NCBI RefSeq assembly: GCF_002813635.1
Contig: NZ_CP016382.1
Location: 1,833,001 to 1,897,000, forward strand
Direction: 5' to 3'
DNA length: 64,000 nucleotides
Origin: Spiribacter roseus
GTDB taxonomy: Bacteria > Pseudomonadota > Gammaproteobacteria > Nitrococcales > Nitrococcaceae
This document shows positions 1-9,975 of this stretch, in pieces; the stretch's first letter is position 1; the number at the start of each line of letters is the position of its first letter. The position numbers were made by a program, and so were the translations under genes. Below the pieces are notes generated by a model that made no database searches, was not told the DNA's origin, and saw nothing but the letters and a program-made list of their open reading frames with translations.

Positions 1-1154
<1,154 letters not shown>

Positions 1155-1172
1155 AACAAGAGCGAGGAGTAG

Positions 1173-2474
1173 ATGAGCACCGAAGTCAAAGTACCGGCGC
1201 TGCCGGAATCGGTGAGCGAAGCCACCGTTGTCACCTGGCACAAGCAACCCGGCGAGGCGGTGGAGCGCGACGAGAACCTTGTCGACCTTGAGACCGATAA
1301 GGTGGTCCTCGAGGTGCCGGCCCCCGAGGACGGCGTGCTGGGCGAAATCCTCAAGCCCGAGGGCGAGACCGTCACCGCCGGTGAAGTGGTGGCGGTGCTG
1401 GGCGAGGGCACCGGAGGCGCCGCTGCTGGAGCGCCGGCGGAGGAAAAGCCCGCCGCAGCGCCCGAGCCTGCCGACGAGGCCCCCGCCGCCTCGGCCCCTG
1501 CCGCCGCGGCGGGCGAGGCCCCAGCGCTGAGCCCGGCGGTGCGCAGCCTGGTCGAGGAAAACGACCTGGATCCGCGGACGATCACGCCCACCGGGCGCAA
1601 CGGCCGGATCCTCAAAGAGGATGTCCTGCGGGCCCTTCGGGAAGGGGATTCCGGCGCGGCCGCCCCGGCGCCGGCAGCGGCGCCCGCCCCCTCCAGCGAA
1701 CCGGCGCCCGCCGCGCCAGCCGCCGCACCGGCTGCATCGACGCCGGCGCCCGCCGCCAGCCTGCCCACCGGTGACCGCGAAGAGCGCCGGGTGCCCATGA
1801 CCCGGCTGCGGCAGCGGATTGCCGAGCGCCTGGTGCAGGCCCAGCAGACCGCGGCCATGCTGACCACCTTCAACGAGGTCAACATGCAGCCGGTCATGGA
1901 TCTGCGCGCCCGCCACAAGGATGCCTTCGTCAAGACCCATGACACCAAGCTCGGTTTCATGTCGTTCTTTGTGAAGGCGGCGGTCGAGGCGCTCAAGCGC
2001 TTCCCGAGTGTCAACGCCTCCATCGACGGCACCGACATCCTCTACCACGGCTACTATGACATCGGCATCGCCGTGTCCACCGAGCGCGGTCTGATGGTGC
2101 CGGTGCTGCGTGACGCCGATCAGCTCTCGTTCGCCGAAATCGAGGCCACCATCGCCGACTTCGGTCAGCGCGCGCAGGCGGGCAAGATCGAGATCGAGGA
2201 GCTGACCGGCGGGACGTTCACGATCACCAACGGCGGGATCTTCGGGTCACTGGTCTCGACGCCCATTCTCAATCCGCCGCAGAGCGGCATCATGGGCATG
2301 CACAAGATCCAGGAACGGCCCATGGCCGAGAATGGTCAGGTGGTGGTCCGGCCGATGATGTACCTGGCCCACTCCTACGACCATCGCATCATCGATGGCA
2401 AGGAGGCGGTCCAGTTCCTCGTCACCATCAAGGACATGCTTGAGGACCCGGCACGGCTGCTGCTCGAGGTCTGA
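1173..2474 (+). CDS. sucB: dihydrolipoyllysine-residue succinyltransferase (E2 of the OGDH complex)
   Basis: 433 residues, typical for SucB. An N-terminal lipoyl domain carries the acceptor lysine K43 in [10 protein letters not shown] long Ala/Pro/Glu-rich linker follows, then a peripheral-subunit binding domain around residues 120-155, a second Ala/Pro linker, and the CoA-acyltransferase domain ending with the catalytic [10 protein letters not shown] (H404, D408). It transfers the succinyl group from E1-bound intermediate to CoA. A GAGGAG Shine-Dalgarno lies just before the ATG. The alanine-proline linkers are longer than in E. coli, common in GC-rich genomes. The NFNE-type active-site loop (TTFNEVNM) separates it from pyruvate dehydrogenase E2. 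Confidence 0.97.
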   Translation: MSTEVKVPALPESVSEATVVTWHKQPGEAVERDENLVDLETDKVVLEVPAPEDGVLGEILKPEGETVTAGEVVAVLGEGTGGAAAGAPAEEKPAAAPEPADEAPAASAPAAAAGEAPALSPAVRSLVEENDLDPRTITPTGRNGRILKEDVLRALREGDSGAAAPAPAAAPAPSSEPAPAAPAAAPAASTPAPAASLPTGDREERRVPMTRLRQRIAERLVQAQQTAAMLTTFNEVNMQPVMDLRARHKDAFVKTHDTKLGFMSFFVKAAVEALKRFPSVNASIDGTDILYHGYYDIGIAVSTERGLMVPVLRDADQLSFAEIEATIADFGQRAQAGKIEIEELTGGTFTITNGGIFGSLVSTPILNPPQSGIMGMHKIQERPMAENGQVVVRPMMYLAHSYDHRIIDGKEAVQFLVTIKDMLEDPARLLLEV

Positions 2475-2497
2475 TACCAGCGAATTCGGGAGTCATC

Positions 2498-3919
2498 ATG
2501 ACGAATTCATACGACGTCATCGTCATCGGGGCCGGCCCCGCCGGCTATGTGGGCGCCATCCGCTGCGCCCAGCTCGGCATGCGCGTTGCCGTGATCGACG
2601 AGTATCGGCGCAAGGACGGCGAGCCGTCCCTTGGCGGAACCTGCCTGAATGTCGGCTGCATCCCCTCCAAGGCGCTGCTCGACTCGTCCGAGCACTATCA
2701 TCGCGTCCAGTCGCAGCTGGGACAGCACGGCATCAAGGTCGACGGAGTCAGCCTTGACGTGCCGCAGATGATCAAGCGCAAGGACAAGGTGGTGGCCGAC
2801 CTGACCGGCGGCATCAAGCAGCTGTTCAAGGCCAACGACATCGAGTGGCTGCAGGGCCATGGCAAGCTGCTGGCCGACCGCCAGGTGGCGTTCAAGCCCC
2901 ACAAGGGCCAGGAAAAGACCCTGTCCGCCGACAACATCATCCTTGCCACCGGGTCGCGGCCCATTGAGATCGGGGCGGCGCCGCTCACCGGCGATCGCAT
3001 CGTCAGCTCCACCGGTGCCCAGGAGTTCCAGGAGGTGCCCAAGCGCCTCGGCGTGATCGGCGCCGGCGTGATCGGCCTGGAGATGGGCAGCGTCTGGAAT
3101 CGGCTCGGCTCCAAGGTGGTGCTGCTCGAGGCACAGGACTCGTTCCTCACCCCGGTGGATCAGCAGGTGGCCCGTGAGGCGAAGAAGCTGTTCGCCAAGC
3201 AGGGGCTCGAGATCCGGCAGGGCTGCCGCGTGACCGAGACGCGCGATGGCAAGAACATCAGCGTCCACTACGAGGATAAGGACGGCAAACAGCACATGCA
3301 GGTCGATCGCCTGGTGGTCTCGGTGGGCCGCCGGCCGAATACCGACGGCCTCGCCTCGGAGGATGCCGACCTGCTGACCGACGAGCGGGGCTTCGTGCAC
3401 GTCAACGACTACTGCGAGACCAACATCCCCGGCGTCTACGCCGTGGGCGATGTGGTGCGCGGGCCCATGCTGGCGCACAAGGGCTCGGAAGAGGGTGTGA
3501 TGGTGGCCGAGCGCATGGCCGGCCATGCCGGACATGTCAACTACGACACCATCCCGTGGGTGATCTACACCGACCCCGAGATCGCCTGGGTGGGCCGCAC
3601 CGAGGCGCAGCTCAAGGCCGCGGGCATCCCCCATCGCAGCGGCACCTTCGGCTTTGGTGCCACGGGCCGCGCCCGGGCCATGGATCAGTCCGACGGCATG
3701 GTCAAGATCATCGCCCATGCCGAAACCGACCGGATCCTGGGCGTGCACATGGTGGGCCCGCAGACCAGCGAGCTGATCGCGGAGGCCACCCTGGCCATGG
3801 AGTACGAGGCCAGCGCCGAGGACCTCGCCCGCACCATTCATGCGCATCCGACGCTGTCCGAGGCGGTCCACGAGGCGGCCCTCGCGGTGGATAAGCGCGC
3901 GATCCACAAGGCGAACTAG
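2498..3919 (+). CDS. lpdA: dihydrolipoyl dehydrogenase (E3)
   Basis: 473 residues, normal length. The FAD-binding GAGPAG motif starts at residue 11, and the redox-active disulfide is C49/C54 in GGTCLNVGCIPSK. A second Rossmann motif (GAGVIGLEMG) binds NAD. The catalytic His-Glu pair near the C-terminus is H450/E455 in HAHPTLSEAVHE. It reoxidises dihydrolipoamide on E2 with NAD+. As third gene after sucA and sucB it probably serves the OGDH complex, though E3 is often shared with pyruvate dehydrogenase and glycine cleavage. A GGGAG ribosome site precedes the ATG. Confidence 0.97.
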   Translation: MTNSYDVIVIGAGPAGYVGAIRCAQLGMRVAVIDEYRRKDGEPSLGGTCLNVGCIPSKALLDSSEHYHRVQSQLGQHGIKVDGVSLDVPQMIKRKDKVVADLTGGIKQLFKANDIEWLQGHGKLLADRQVAFKPHKGQEKTLSADNIILATGSRPIEIGAAPLTGDRIVSSTGAQEFQEVPKRLGVIGAGVIGLEMGSVWNRLGSKVVLLEAQDSFLTPVDQQVAREAKKLFAKQGLEIRQGCRVTETRDGKNISVHYEDKDGKQHMQVDRLVVSVGRRPNTDGLASEDADLLTDERGFVHVNDYCETNIPGVYAVGDVVRGPMLAHKGSEEGVMVAERMAGHAGHVNYDTIPWVIYTDPEIAWVGRTEAQLKAAGIPHRSGTFGFGATGRARAMDQSDGMVKIIAHAETDRILGVHMVGPQTSELIAEATLAMEYEASAEDLARTIHAHPTLSEAVHEAALAVDKRAIHKAN

Positions 3920-3929
3920 GGCGGCGGTC

Positions 3930-4715
3930 ATCAGTACACCCAATATCTGGATCGGGAAGATCCTCGGCGCCATCTTCGGGGGATTGGCCGGTGGCTGGGT
4001 CGGCGCTCTGATCGGTCTGGTCATCGGCAATTTCTTTGACCGGGGACTGGCCCGCAAGGCCGCTGGCGGCGCCGGCCATCGGCAGATGGTGCATGCGGCG
4101 TTTTTCCGCAGCGTCTTCGTGGTCATGGGCCATGTCTGCAAGGCCGATGGCCGGGTCAGTCAGGCCGAGATCCGCATCGCCGAGCAGGTGATGACGCGGA
4201 TGGACCTCAACCCCACCCAGCGCGAAGAGGCCATCAGCTACTTCAGTGCCGGCCGCGACGGCGAAGCCGATCTGGATCAGACGCTCGAGGAGTTCCGCCG
4301 CTACTGCCGGGGCCACGTCCAGCTGGTCCGGGTATTCCTTGAAATCCAGATCCAGGCGGCCCTGGCGGACGGCAGCTTCGATGACGCCGAGCGCGACATG
4401 CTGCGGCGCATTGCCCTGGGCCTGGGCCTGTCGGAGGAAGACTTCGCCCGCCTCGAGACCATGATGGGCGGGCACGCCAGCAATCAGACCGGCAGCGAGT
4501 CCGAGCTGGAGGCGGCCTATGACACTCTGGGGGTTTCCGCCGACGCCAGCGATGCCGAGGTCAAGAAGGCCTGGCGCAAGCTCATGAGCGAGCACCATCC
4601 CGACAAGCTGGTCGCCAAGGGGCTGCCCGAGGAGATGATGCGCATCGCCAAGGAACGGGCCCAGGATATCCAGAAGGCCTATGACACCATCAAGACCGCT
4701 CGGGGCATGCGCTGA
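3930..4715 (+). CDS. djlA: co-chaperone DjlA, membrane-anchored J-domain protein, probable ATC start
   Basis: About 261 residues if started at 3930. The N-terminal glycine-rich membrane segment (IWIGKILGAIFGGLAGG) is followed by a TerB-like helical domain (about residues 55-165) and a C-terminal J domain with HPD at 223-225. DjlA family members stimulate DnaK and act at the inner membrane. Start problem: there is no ATG, GTG or TTG near the conserved N-terminus. The only ATG in frame is 3840, inside lpdA, which would add 30 arginine-rich residues unlike the family. ATC at 3930 gives M-STPNIWIGK and has AGGGCGG five bases upstream. Function is well supported; the start is inferred. Confidence 0.88.
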   Translation: MSTPNIWIGKILGAIFGGLAGGWVGALIGLVIGNFFDRGLARKAAGGAGHRQMVHAAFFRSVFVVMGHVCKADGRVSQAEIRIAEQVMTRMDLNPTQREEAISYFSAGRDGEADLDQTLEEFRRYCRGHVQLVRVFLEIQIQAALADGSFDDAERDMLRRIALGLGLSEEDFARLETMMGGHASNQTGSESELEAAYDTLGVSADASDAEVKKAWRKLMSEHHPDKLVAKGLPEEMMRIAKERAQDIQKAYDTIKTARGMR

Positions 4716-4746
4716 ACCCGAGCGCGGTGGCCGTGGTCTGTAAGGC

Positions 4747-5322
4747 ATGATCGCGATACGCAACACGACCCGGTTCTGGGGCGCGGGCGCGCAGCTGCTG
4801 CACTGGCTGATGGCCGCCGGCATCGCCACCTCGATGGTGCTTGGCTGGGTGATGGTCAACATGCCCGCCGGCTCGGCGCAGTTCCGGTTATACGCCCTCC
4901 ATAAAAGCCTGGGCATCACTCTGCTGGCGCTGGTCGCGCTGCGGCTGGTGTGGCGCTGGATCAACGTGACCCCGCCGCTGCCGGACAGCCTGCCGCGGCA
5001 TGAACGCTGGCTGGCCAAGGCCGGGCACCGCGCGCTCTATGCGCTGATGCTGCTGATGCCGCTATCGGGCTATGTCATCAACTCCGCCGCGAATTTCCCG
5101 CTGAATGTGTTCGGGCTCGTCCAGATCCCCAACCTGACCCCGGCCAGTGAGTCGCTGGGTGATCTGGCCAGTAACCTGCATCTGGCCTTTTTCTGGGGAT
5201 TCGTCGCGGTGCTCACCGCGCACATTGGCGGTGCCCTGCGCCACCACTTCGTGCTGCGCGACAACATTCTCCGACGCATGCTGCCGGTGCGGCATGCCTC
5301 AGACGACAGGAGCCGATCATGA
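4747..5322 (+). CDS. cytochrome b561 family membrane protein
   Basis: 191 residues with four predicted membrane segments and the histidine pattern of bacterial di-heme b561 proteins: LLHWLMA in helix 1, LHKSLG in helix 2, and histidines NLHLAFFWG and TAHIGGALRHH in the later helices. It is expected to move electrons between quinol and a periplasmic acceptor in the inner membrane. The downstream yceI-type gene overlaps its stop by four bases (ATGATGA), so the two are co-transcribed and translationally coupled; this b561/YceI pairing is common in Proteobacteria. The physiological partner is not shown by the sequence. Confidence 0.9.
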   Translation: MIAIRNTTRFWGAGAQLLHWLMAAGIATSMVLGWVMVNMPAGSAQFRLYALHKSLGITLLALVALRLVWRWINVTPPLPDSLPRHERWLAKAGHRALYALMLLMPLSGYVINSAANFPLNVFGLVQIPNLTPASESLGDLASNLHLAFFWGFVAVLTAHIGGALRHHFVLRDNILRRMLPVRHASDDRSRS

Positions 5323-5903
5323 TGAATGCCCGCGCGGATCGCCTGCGCCGTGGACTGCTGTTGGCCCTGGGTGCCGCCGGCCTTGCCAGTGGCCCGGCGA
5401 CGGCCGCCACCGAGTGGTCGATCATCCACGACGACAGCCGGCTCGGATTCGAGGCCACCCAGCAGGGGGGCGAGTTCGAGGGACGCTTCGAGTCGTTCAG
5501 CGCCGACATGCGCTTTTCAGCGGATGATCTCGCGGCAAGCGGCTTCGATGTGCGCATCGATACCGCCAGCGTCGAGACCGGCAGTTCGCAGCGCGACTCG
5601 GCCCTTCCGAACGACGACTGGTTCAATGTCGATGCCTTTGGCGAAGCGACCTACGTGGCCGACACCATCCGCGCCACGGAGGACGGCTACGCCGCCGAGG
5701 GCACGCTGACCATCCGCGGCAACAGCCACCCGGTCACCCTGCCGTTCACCTGGCAGGTGGACGGGGACCGCGCCATGATGGACGGCGCGGTGGTCATTGA
5801 TCGCACGCGCTACGGCGTGGGACAGGGCGACTGGAGCGATCCTTCAGTGGCCGGCCACGATGTCCGCGTGGTGGTCGACCTGACCCTGTCAAAGGCCGAT
5901 TAG
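5319..5903 (+). CDS. YceI-family periplasmic lipid-binding protein
   Basis: 194 residues. A cleavable signal peptide is evident (RRGLLLALGAAGLASG, then ATAAT near residue 31). The mature part shows the YceI lipocalin-like beta-barrel pattern: WSIIHDDSRLGFEATQ at the start, DVRIDTASVETG, LPNDDWFNVDAFGEATY and the late VVIDRTRYGVGQGDWSD. Known family members bind isoprenoid lipids such as polyprenyl chains or quinones. Coupling to the b561 gene by a 4-base overlap suggests a quinone-related role, but that is inference. Its 3' end overlaps the convergent lrgB-type gene by 15 bases. Confidence 0.9.
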   Translation: MMNARADRLRRGLLLALGAAGLASGPATAATEWSIIHDDSRLGFEATQQGGEFEGRFESFSADMRFSADDLAASGFDVRIDTASVETGSSQRDSALPNDDWFNVDAFGEATYVADTIRATEDGYAAEGTLTIRGNSHPVTLPFTWQVDGDRAMMDGAVVIDRTRYGVGQGDWSDPSVAGHDVRVVVDLTLSKAD

Positions 5904-6608
5904 CCAGGCCACCAGTGGCGCGAGCAGCGCCGTCAGCGTGGCATTGACGCCCATCCCCAGCCCGGCGTAGGCACCGGCCTGATCGCTGTGCTGAAACGCC
6001 CGGGCGGTGGCGATGCCATGCCCGGCAACGCCCATGGCAAAGCCCTTGACCGCGGCATCACGCTCGCCCAGCAGGCGCATCAGCGGGATGCCGATGACCG
6101 CCCCCGCGATGCCCGCCATGATCACGAACACCGCAGTCAGAGAGGCCTCGCCGCCCAGCTTTTCGGCAACGCCGATGGCGATCGGCGTGGTGGCCGACTT
6201 GGGCATCAGCGAGAGCAGCGTTGAGGGGGTCAGCCCCAGGGCATGGCCGATGCCGACCGCACTGGCAATGGCGGTGATCGATCCCACCAGCAGCGCGATG
6301 CCCAGCGGCAGCCACTGGCGCTGCAGGCGCTGCAGCTGCTGGTAGAGCGGTAGGGCGAGCAGCACCGTGGCCGGTCCCAGCAGAAAGTGGACGAACTGGG
6401 CGCCCTCAAAGTAGGTGTCATAGCCCGTACCGGTGGCCAGCAGCAGCAGGACGGTCAGGGTCACCGCCACCAGTACGGGATTGAGCAGGGGAAAACGCCG
6501 CGCCCGCATGAACAGCCACTGGGCCAGCGCGTAGGTGCCGACCGTGATGGTCAGCCACAGCAGCGGCTGTTCGGCCAGATAGACCCAGATCTCGAACAGC
6601 CCCGCCAT
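5889..6608 (-). CDS. LrgB/CidB family membrane protein
   Basis: 239 residues, strongly hydrophobic. It has the conserved LrgB core: LNPVLVAV near the N-terminus, SLMPKSATTPIAIG, then GVAGHGIATARAF. LrgB works with LrgA; the pair is linked to murein hydrolase control, programmed lysis or small organic acid transport in other bacteria. The start chosen is the ATG at 6608, which shares its first base with the lrgA stop. An open frame extends further upstream but only antisense to lrgA. It is the last gene of a tightly packed minus-strand operon. Confidence 0.9.
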   Translation of the reverse strand: MAGLFEIWVYLAEQPLLWLTITVGTYALAQWLFMRARRFPLLNPVLVAVTLTVLLLLATGTGYDTYFEGAQFVHFLLGPATVLLALPLYQQLQRLQRQWLPLGIALLVGSITAIASAVGIGHALGLTPSTLLSLMPKSATTPIAIGVAEKLGGEASLTAVFVIMAGIAGAVIGIPLMRLLGERDAAVKGFAMGVAGHGIATARAFQHSDQAGAYAGLGMGVNATLTALLAPLVAWLIGL

Positions 6609-6961
6609 CAGGAAGGATCCTCGGGGCCGCGGTTGAGCAGAAAACGCAGGGTCAGTGCCGTCGCCAGCAGACTGATCAGCGTGCTGGCAATGACGGTCAC
6701 GGTCACCGCCAGCCACCGATCGGCCAGCAGCCCCAGGTAGCTGATCACCCCCACGCCCGCGGGAATGAACAGCAGTGAGAGATGGCCCAGCAGGGTCTCG
6801 GCCAGGCGTGACAGCGCCGGCGGCGGGCCGCCGCGCACCACCAGCAGGGCCACCAGCAGCAGCATCCCCACCACCGGACCGGGAACCGGCGCGCCGGTCA
6901 GGCGCACCAGTGCCTCGCCGATGAGCTGCAGCGCCAGAATCAGCGCGATCATGCCCGCCAT
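6608..6961 (-). CDS. LrgA/CidA family holin-like membrane protein
   Basis: 117 residues with four hydrophobic segments, the usual LrgA length. The family pattern LTGAPVPGPVVGMLLL and LLFIPAGVGVI is clear. Members resemble holins and act with LrgB in the cytoplasmic membrane. Its ATG overlaps the preceding J-protein stop by one base, and its own stop overlaps the lrgB start by one base, so the three are translationally coupled. Whether the pair controls autolysis or exports pyruvate-like acids cannot be told from sequence. Confidence 0.9.
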   Translation of the reverse strand: MAGMIALILALQLIGEALVRLTGAPVPGPVVGMLLLVALLVVRGGPPPALSRLAETLLGHLSLLFIPAGVGVISYLGLLADRWLAVTVTVIASTLISLLATALTLRFLLNRGPEDPS

Positions 6962-7467
6962 CAGCGTTGCACCTCCAGCAGCACGTCGCGCGCTTCATTG
7001 AGACGCGAGGCCAGATAGTCGGTACCGCCGCGATCCGGATGCAAGCGCTGGATCAGCCGCCGGTGGGCGGCCATGACGCTGTCGCGGTCGGCATCCGTTT
7101 CGACTCCCAGCATGTCCGCGGCCTCCTGCCGGCTCATGCGGCCATCGCGCCGCGGCGGCGGCGCATTGCCCGCCGCCGGGTCATCGCCGCGGGGGCTGGC
7201 ACCGGCGTCGCGACCGCGGCCGGTGAGCCGGGCGATCACCGGCAGAAACCGGAGCAGCGGCGCGAACCGCCAGATGGCCGGCAGGGCGGCGCTGATCGCC
7301 GCGAATATCCAGTTCAGCCGCCCGGTGATGGCCAGCCCGATGGCGGTCAGTGCAACCGCCCCCAGGATGAACATCGGCGCCCGTGCCCGGGCCCTGCGCC
7401 GCAGGCGTGGCGAGAGCAGGAACGCCAGCGCGGCAATGATCAGCGCCAGGCTTACCAGACGCATCAT
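6961..7467 (-). CDS. membrane-anchored DnaJ-domain protein
   Basis: 168 residues. Two N-terminal hydrophobic helices (about residues 4-20 and 32-50, with a third weak segment after 55) are followed by a charged Gly/Arg/Pro linker and a C-terminal half J domain containing HPDRGG. The layout resembles the Tim14/Pam18-like small J proteins of alpha- and gammaproteobacteria: MSRQEAADMLGV, then AAHRRLIQRLHPDRGGTDYLA. It should recruit DnaK to the membrane. No specific client is known. It overlaps the preceding small cysteine-protein gene by 4 bases. Confidence 0.85.
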   Translation of the reverse strand: MMRLVSLALIIAALAFLLSPRLRRRARARAPMFILGAVALTAIGLAITGRLNWIFAAISAALPAIWRFAPLLRFLPVIARLTGRGRDAGASPRGDDPAAGNAPPPRRDGRMSRQEAADMLGVETDADRDSVMAAHRRLIQRLHPDRGGTDYLASRLNEARDVLLEVQR

Positions 7468-7655
7468 CGCTCGGCGTCCTCCCGCGGCCCGAAGCCGGCC
7501 TCGCGGTTGGCGGCTTCAATGGCCGCGCAGCGATCGCGCCAGCGCTCGACACGCTGATCATAGAGGTCGAACACACAGGGGTCGCAGCCGCTACCGCAGC
7601 ACTCGTCCAGATCCGGCTCGCGGGGCGGCGGTGGCAGGGGTTGGCGCTCGGACAT
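7464..7655 (-). CDS. small cysteine-rich oxidoreductase-like domain protein
   Basis: 63 residues. The core ECCGSGCDPCVFDLYD matches the small family named oxidoreductase-like N-terminal (PF09791 type), which in some proteins is fused to redox enzymes. The four clustered cysteines (CC, C, C) could bind a metal or form disulfides; the function is unknown. It begins just after the AI-2E permease-type gene ends and overlaps the next gene by 4 bases, so it belongs to the operon. Length is normal for the family. Confidence 0.8.
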   Translation of the reverse strand: MSERQPLPPPPREPDLDECCGSGCDPCVFDLYDQRVERWRDRCAAIEAANREAGFGPREDAER

Positions 7656-7662
7656 CGTCGGT

Positions 7663-8712
7663 CTATCCCGTCACAAAGGCATGCGCATGGCGGAGCAGCA
7701 CGGCGACCACGGCAGCGATGGGCAGGGCGAGGAGCACGCCGGCAAACCCGAACAGCTGGCCGCCGGCCAGCACCGCGAAAATCACGATGACCGGATGCAG
7801 ACCGATCCGGTCACCCACGAACAGTGGCGTGAACACCGCCGATTCGAGGACCTGGCCGGCGCCATAGACCACCCACACCAGTAGCAGCGGTATCAGCCAG
7901 TCGTTGAACTGGAACAGCGTGGCCAGTGTCGCCGCCGCGATCCCCACGATGAATCCCAGATAGGGGACCACCGCCGCCAGACCTGAGAGCAGCCCGATCA
8001 GCAGGCCCAGCTGCACGCCCACCAGCCACAGGCCGGCGGCGTAGAAGATGCCCAGGCAGATCATGACCAGCAGCTGGCCGCGCAGAAAGGCCCCCACCAC
8101 CTCGTCGCACTCGCGCCCCAGGCCCGCCACCGTGTCGCGCCAGCGGGCGGGGATCAGCGCCAGGCTGGCGGCAAGGACACGGTCCCAGTCGCGGAGCAGA
8201 TAGAAAGCCACCACCGGTACCAGGGCCAGACTCGCCAGCGCGCCGGCCAGGGCGAATCCGGACTGGGTGATGCGCTGGACGATACCGGCGGCGATGCTAC
8301 TGGTGGACTGCCAGTGGCTGGACAGGGCATCGCGGACGACGTTCAGGTCGATGACCGAGGCGTCGACCCCCAGGGCCTGCTCGATCGCGGGCAGCGCCTG
8401 GGTCTGGGCCCATTCGATCATGGCCGGCATCTGGCTGCGCAGCATCCCCAGCTGGCTGCCCACCAGCGGGATGAGCATCAGCACCACTGCCACGGCGACC
8501 GCCGCCAGCGCCAGAAACACCAGGCTGACCGACAGCGTGCGGTTGAGACCCAGCCGCTGCAGGCGCGAGGCCAGCGGGTTGCCCAGGTAGGCCAGCAGCG
8601 CCCCGGCCAGAAACGGCGTCAGGATCGGCTGCAGCCAGTACACCATCAACCCGGTGAGTACCAGCAGCGCCAGGCCGAGGCCGCTCCGGTAAATGCGCAT
8701 CGCATCGTTCAT
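7663..8712 (-). CDS. AI-2E/PerM family transporter
   Basis: 349 residues from the ATG at 8712 (MNDAMRIYR); an in-frame ATG 13 codons upstream at 8751 is less likely because it adds residues unlike the family. About eight hydrophobic segments are seen, with the family motifs FLAGALLAYLGNPLASRL near the N-terminus and YLGFIVG and IGLHPVIVIFAVLAGGQLFG in the C-terminal half. Family members export small molecules such as AI-2 or act as Na+/H+ antiporters in halophiles; substrate here is unknown. It is the first gene of the 8.7-5.9 kb minus-strand operon. Confidence 0.88.
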   Translation of the reverse strand: MNDAMRIYRSGLGLALLVLTGLMVYWLQPILTPFLAGALLAYLGNPLASRLQRLGLNRTLSVSLVFLALAAVAVAVVLMLIPLVGSQLGMLRSQMPAMIEWAQTQALPAIEQALGVDASVIDLNVVRDALSSHWQSTSSIAAGIVQRITQSGFALAGALASLALVPVVAFYLLRDWDRVLAASLALIPARWRDTVAGLGRECDEVVGAFLRGQLLVMICLGIFYAAGLWLVGVQLGLLIGLLSGLAAVVPYLGFIVGIAAATLATLFQFNDWLIPLLLVWVVYGAGQVLESAVFTPLFVGDRIGLHPVIVIFAVLAGGQLFGFAGVLLALPIAAVVAVLLRHAHAFVTG

Positions 8713-8822
8713 GGGCCGAGGATAGCGAACCGCGGCGGTCAACGCAGCCACGGGGGTCCATCGGGGACGAAATCACGGTAAGGTGTGCCCCACAGGCGAA
8801 GACCCAACCAGGGGGGAATGGT

Positions 8823-9968
8823 GTGCGCAATCCCAATCGCGTCCTGATCTGGATCGTTATTTTTCTGGCGGCCGTCGCGGCCGTCTGCGGTCTGCTGCTC
8901 GAGCCACTGACCGATGCCTTCATGGCCAACCCGGTCTTCAACGGCATGATCCTCAGCGTGCTGTTCGTCGGGCTGGTGATCGACTGCCGCCAGGTACTGG
9001 TGCTCAAGCCCGAGGTCGACTGGGTCGGGCGCTTTCGCCAGTCCGAGGAGGGCGATGCACCGGCGCTGCCCAACAGCCGTCTGCTGGGCTCCATGGCGCG
9101 TATGCTCACCGGCCGCCGCGGCGACCGGTTCAGCCTGTCCGCCACCTCCATGCGCACCGTGCTCGACGGCATCCGTACACGGCTCGATGAATCCCGCGAT
9201 ATATCGCGCTATCTGATCGGCCTGCTGGTCTTCCTCGGCCTGCTCGGCACGTTCTGGGGGCTGCTCGATACGCTGCGCGCCGTGGGGGGCGTGATCACCA
9301 ACCTGCGCATCGACGGCGCCAACGCCGGGCAGATCTTCACCGAGCTGCGTGACGGCCTGCAGGCACCGCTCACGGGCATGGGCACGGCGTTCAGCTCGTC
9401 GCTGTTCGGTCTGGCCAGCTCGCTGGTGCTGGGGTTCGTCGACCTGCAGGCGTCCCACGCCCAGAACCGCTTCTATAACGACCTCGAGGAGTGGCTGTCG
9501 GGTCAGACCCGGTTGTCCAGCGGGGCGATGGGGGGTGACGGCGAGGGCTCGGTGCCCGCCTACATCCAGGCCCTGCTCGAGAACACCGCCGACAGCCTCG
9601 ATAAGCTCCAGCGGATCATGGCGCGGGGCGACGAGGAGCGTCGCAATGTCGATGCGCGCATCATCGAGCTGACCGAAGAGGTCTCGCGGCTGGCGGAGCA
9701 GTCACACAGCGAGCAGCGTGGGTTGATCGGCCTCACGCGCACCCAGTCCGAGCTGCAGGGCGTGCTCGGTCGACTGGCCGATGTCAGCGAGTCCCGGGGC
9801 ATCCAGGACAGCGAACAGACCGAGCAGCTGCGCGCCATGGCCCAGGGGCTGCAGGACATGCGCCAGGAAATGGTCACCGATCGCGAGCGTCTGATGACCG
9901 AACTGCGCGACGAGATCCGGCTGCTGACGCGCACCGTCTCGCACCTCAACGGCAACGATCGGGGCTGA
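8823..9968 (+). CDS. MotA/TolQ/ExbB-type proton channel subunit of an uncharacterised stator
   Basis: 381 residues, GTG start preceded by AGGGGGG. Hydrophobic helices lie at about residues 5-25, 34-52, 127-150 and 176-200. The third and fourth carry the MotA/ExbB signature (LGLLGTFWGLLDTL and LTGMGTAFSSSLFGLASSLVLG). The last 180 residues are charged, probably cytosolic and partly coiled coil. It is neither TolQ nor ExbB: it is longer, and its partner is the OmpA-domain protein seven bases downstream. Such pairs use proton flow across five A and two B subunits to drive rotation or force. The role in this cell is unknown. Confidence 0.85.
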   Translation: MRNPNRVLIWIVIFLAAVAAVCGLLLEPLTDAFMANPVFNGMILSVLFVGLVIDCRQVLVLKPEVDWVGRFRQSEEGDAPALPNSRLLGSMARMLTGRRGDRFSLSATSMRTVLDGIRTRLDESRDISRYLIGLLVFLGLLGTFWGLLDTLRAVGGVITNLRIDGANAGQIFTELRDGLQAPLTGMGTAFSSSLFGLASSLVLGFVDLQASHAQNRFYNDLEEWLSGQTRLSSGAMGGDGEGSVPAYIQALLENTADSLDKLQRIMARGDEERRNVDARIIELTEEVSRLAEQSHSEQRGLIGLTRTQSELQGVLGRLADVSESRGIQDSEQTEQLRAMAQGLQDMRQEMVTDRERLMTELRDEIRLLTRTVSHLNGNDRG

Positions 9969-9975
9969 TCGCCGG

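Noticed and set aside
2718-2728. GGGACAGCAC in lpdA and GGGACAGGGCGAC near 5820, similar to the motif
   Set aside because: They match only 8-9 bases with a gap or several changes and have no extended flank; expected by chance in 64 kb.
3840-3929. djlA start at ATG 3840
   Set aside because: It would place 30 Arg-rich residues, read from an alternative frame of lpdA, before the conserved membrane segment.
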